Source of the DNA: Bacillota bacterium
Lineage (GTDB): Bacteria; Bacillota; Clostridia; Oscillospirales; Acutalibacteraceae
Assembly (NCBI GenBank): GCA_009786275.1
Contig: WQTL01000489.1
Span: 1-12,952, forward strand
DNA: 12,952 nucleotides
Direction of reading: 5' to 3'
Shown: positions 12,631-12,952 of the stretch, one piece after another
Numbering within the stretch: the first letter of the stretch is position 1
Layout: each line of letters begins with the position of its first letter
The notes under the pieces: model-generated
Database searches by the model: none
What the model was told of the DNA's origin: nothing
Seen by the model: the letters and a program-made list of their open reading frames with translations, nothing else
Made by a program: the position numbers and the translations under genes

Positions 12631-12651
12631 GCCGGCCCCGGGCCGGCTTTT
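12631..12651. terminator. Strong GC hairpin, possible bidirectional terminator
   Basis: GCCGGCC (12631-12637) and GGCCGGC (12641-12647) form a 7-bp stem with a 3-base loop, followed on the plus strand by TTTT. The minus-strand side has ATTTTTA only after about 10 further bases. No plus-strand gene ends just upstream, so it may serve the minus-strand gene entering at the right edge. The rest of 12528-12699 holds a 12-bp palindrome (AACAGGCCTGTT, 12534-12545) and nothing else I can name. Confidence 0.35.
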
Positions 12652-12699
12652 GCGTGCCTTAGCGGCGCAAAAACAAAGGATGACCGCCTTTGGCAGACG

Positions 12700-12894
12700 A
12701 TGAAAAAGCGGCAGATTTCACAGTACAAGCTCATACAGGAATACGGTTACAGCCCGGGGCAGCTGGACCGCTTGCGCAAAAACAGCCATGTCAGCACCTA
12801 TACGCTCAATGCGCTCTGCGGAATCCTGCGTTGCGGCCTGGAGGACATCGCGGAATACCGGCCGGACGAGCCCGCAAAACCGGATCAGGCGTAA
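12700..12894 (+). CDS. Small Xre/Cro-type HTH regulator (HTH_26/YozG-like)
   Basis: 64 residues from the ATG at 12700. ISQYKLIQEYGYSPGQLDRL forms helices 2 and 3 of a Cro/C1-type helix-turn-helix, followed by RKNSHVSTYTLNALCGIL and the closing GLEDIAEY, the standard ending of this one-domain family. It binds DNA, with unknown targets. The start is doubtful. No good Shine-Dalgarno precedes 12700, and the codons just upstream, in the same frame, read DDRLWQT, which resembles the xxLWxTM opening of relatives, yet no ATG, GTG or TTG is available there. A mini-ORF ATG at 12680 ends in TGA overlapping this ATG (ATGA), which may provide translational coupling. The C-terminal tail converges with the gene at the right edge. 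Confidence 0.8.
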   Translation: MKKRQISQYKLIQEYGYSPGQLDRLRKNSHVSTYTLNALCGILRCGLEDIAEYRPDEPAKPDQA

Positions 12895-12952
12895 ACCCCC
12901 TCCTCCCGCCATATCCGGTTCATCCGCTCGTAGCGTTCCAGCGGCAGCCCCG
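12885..12952 (-). CDS. C-terminal end of an unidentified protein (partial, runs off window)
   Basis: On the minus strand an open frame enters from the right edge and ends at TGA 12887-12885; its last residues read GLPLERYERMNRIWREEGVYA. The charged and aromatic composition looks like real coding sequence, and a terminator-like hairpin lies downstream. It overlaps the last codons of the HTH gene by 10 bases in convergent orientation. Too little is present to name a family. Confidence 0.4.
   Translation of the reverse strand, partial: GLPLERYERMNRIWREEGVYA

Overview
The window reads as chromosomal DNA of a GC-rich, anaerobic, probably spore-forming member of the Clostridia, plausibly a gut lineage. 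This rests on strong AGGAGG-type ribosome binding sites, a YlmC/YmxH-type sporulation protein, a small protein resembling clostridial spore-surface proteins, a glycyl radical enzyme and acetate kinase. The taxonomic call is inference. Nearly all genes lie on the minus strand; the two exceptions are a 50-residue ORF at 7723-7875 and a small HTH regulator at 12700-12894.

Right to left, which is the direction of transcription of most genes: (1) the C-terminal end of an unidentified minus-strand gene converges on the HTH gene, and intergenic hairpins follow; (2) a glycyl radical enzyme (10138-12438) with its own good sigma-A promoter, then a GH27 alpha-galactosidase (8297-10039) and a Cys-rich YlmC/YmxH-like protein (7952-8239). 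The last two are bracketed by inverted arrays of a 7-bp repeat (TAATGCT/TAATTCT) that supply the stop codons of the neighbouring genes; (3) a tightly packed five-gene operon from 7668 to 3234: probable lipoprotein, diacylglycerol kinase-family lipid kinase, tandem-GNAT protein, double zinc-ribbon membrane protein, and TPM-domain membrane protein. Its genes overlap by 1-4 bases or are separated by 1-11 bases; (4) two tandem paralogues of thiamine diphosphokinase (2416-3060 and 1546-2181), duplicated together with their whole 174-bp upstream region; (5) acetate kinase (196-1395) with its own promoter, followed at 25 bp by the start of a Gfo/Idh/MocA-family oxidoreductase that leaves the window.

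Functional reading: acetate kinase, alpha-galactosidase and the glycyl radical enzyme fit sugar fermentation. The five-gene operon looks like an envelope/lipid housekeeping set whose joint role is unknown. The most unusual signals are a 14-bp hairpin retained in both thiamine-kinase-like leaders through compensatory and wobble changes, the loss of conserved acidic residues in both of those proteins, the heptamer stop-codon arrays around the alpha-galactosidase segment, a carbohydrate-binding-like module inserted inside the alpha-galactosidase barrel, and a glycyl radical enzyme with an atypical glycine loop.
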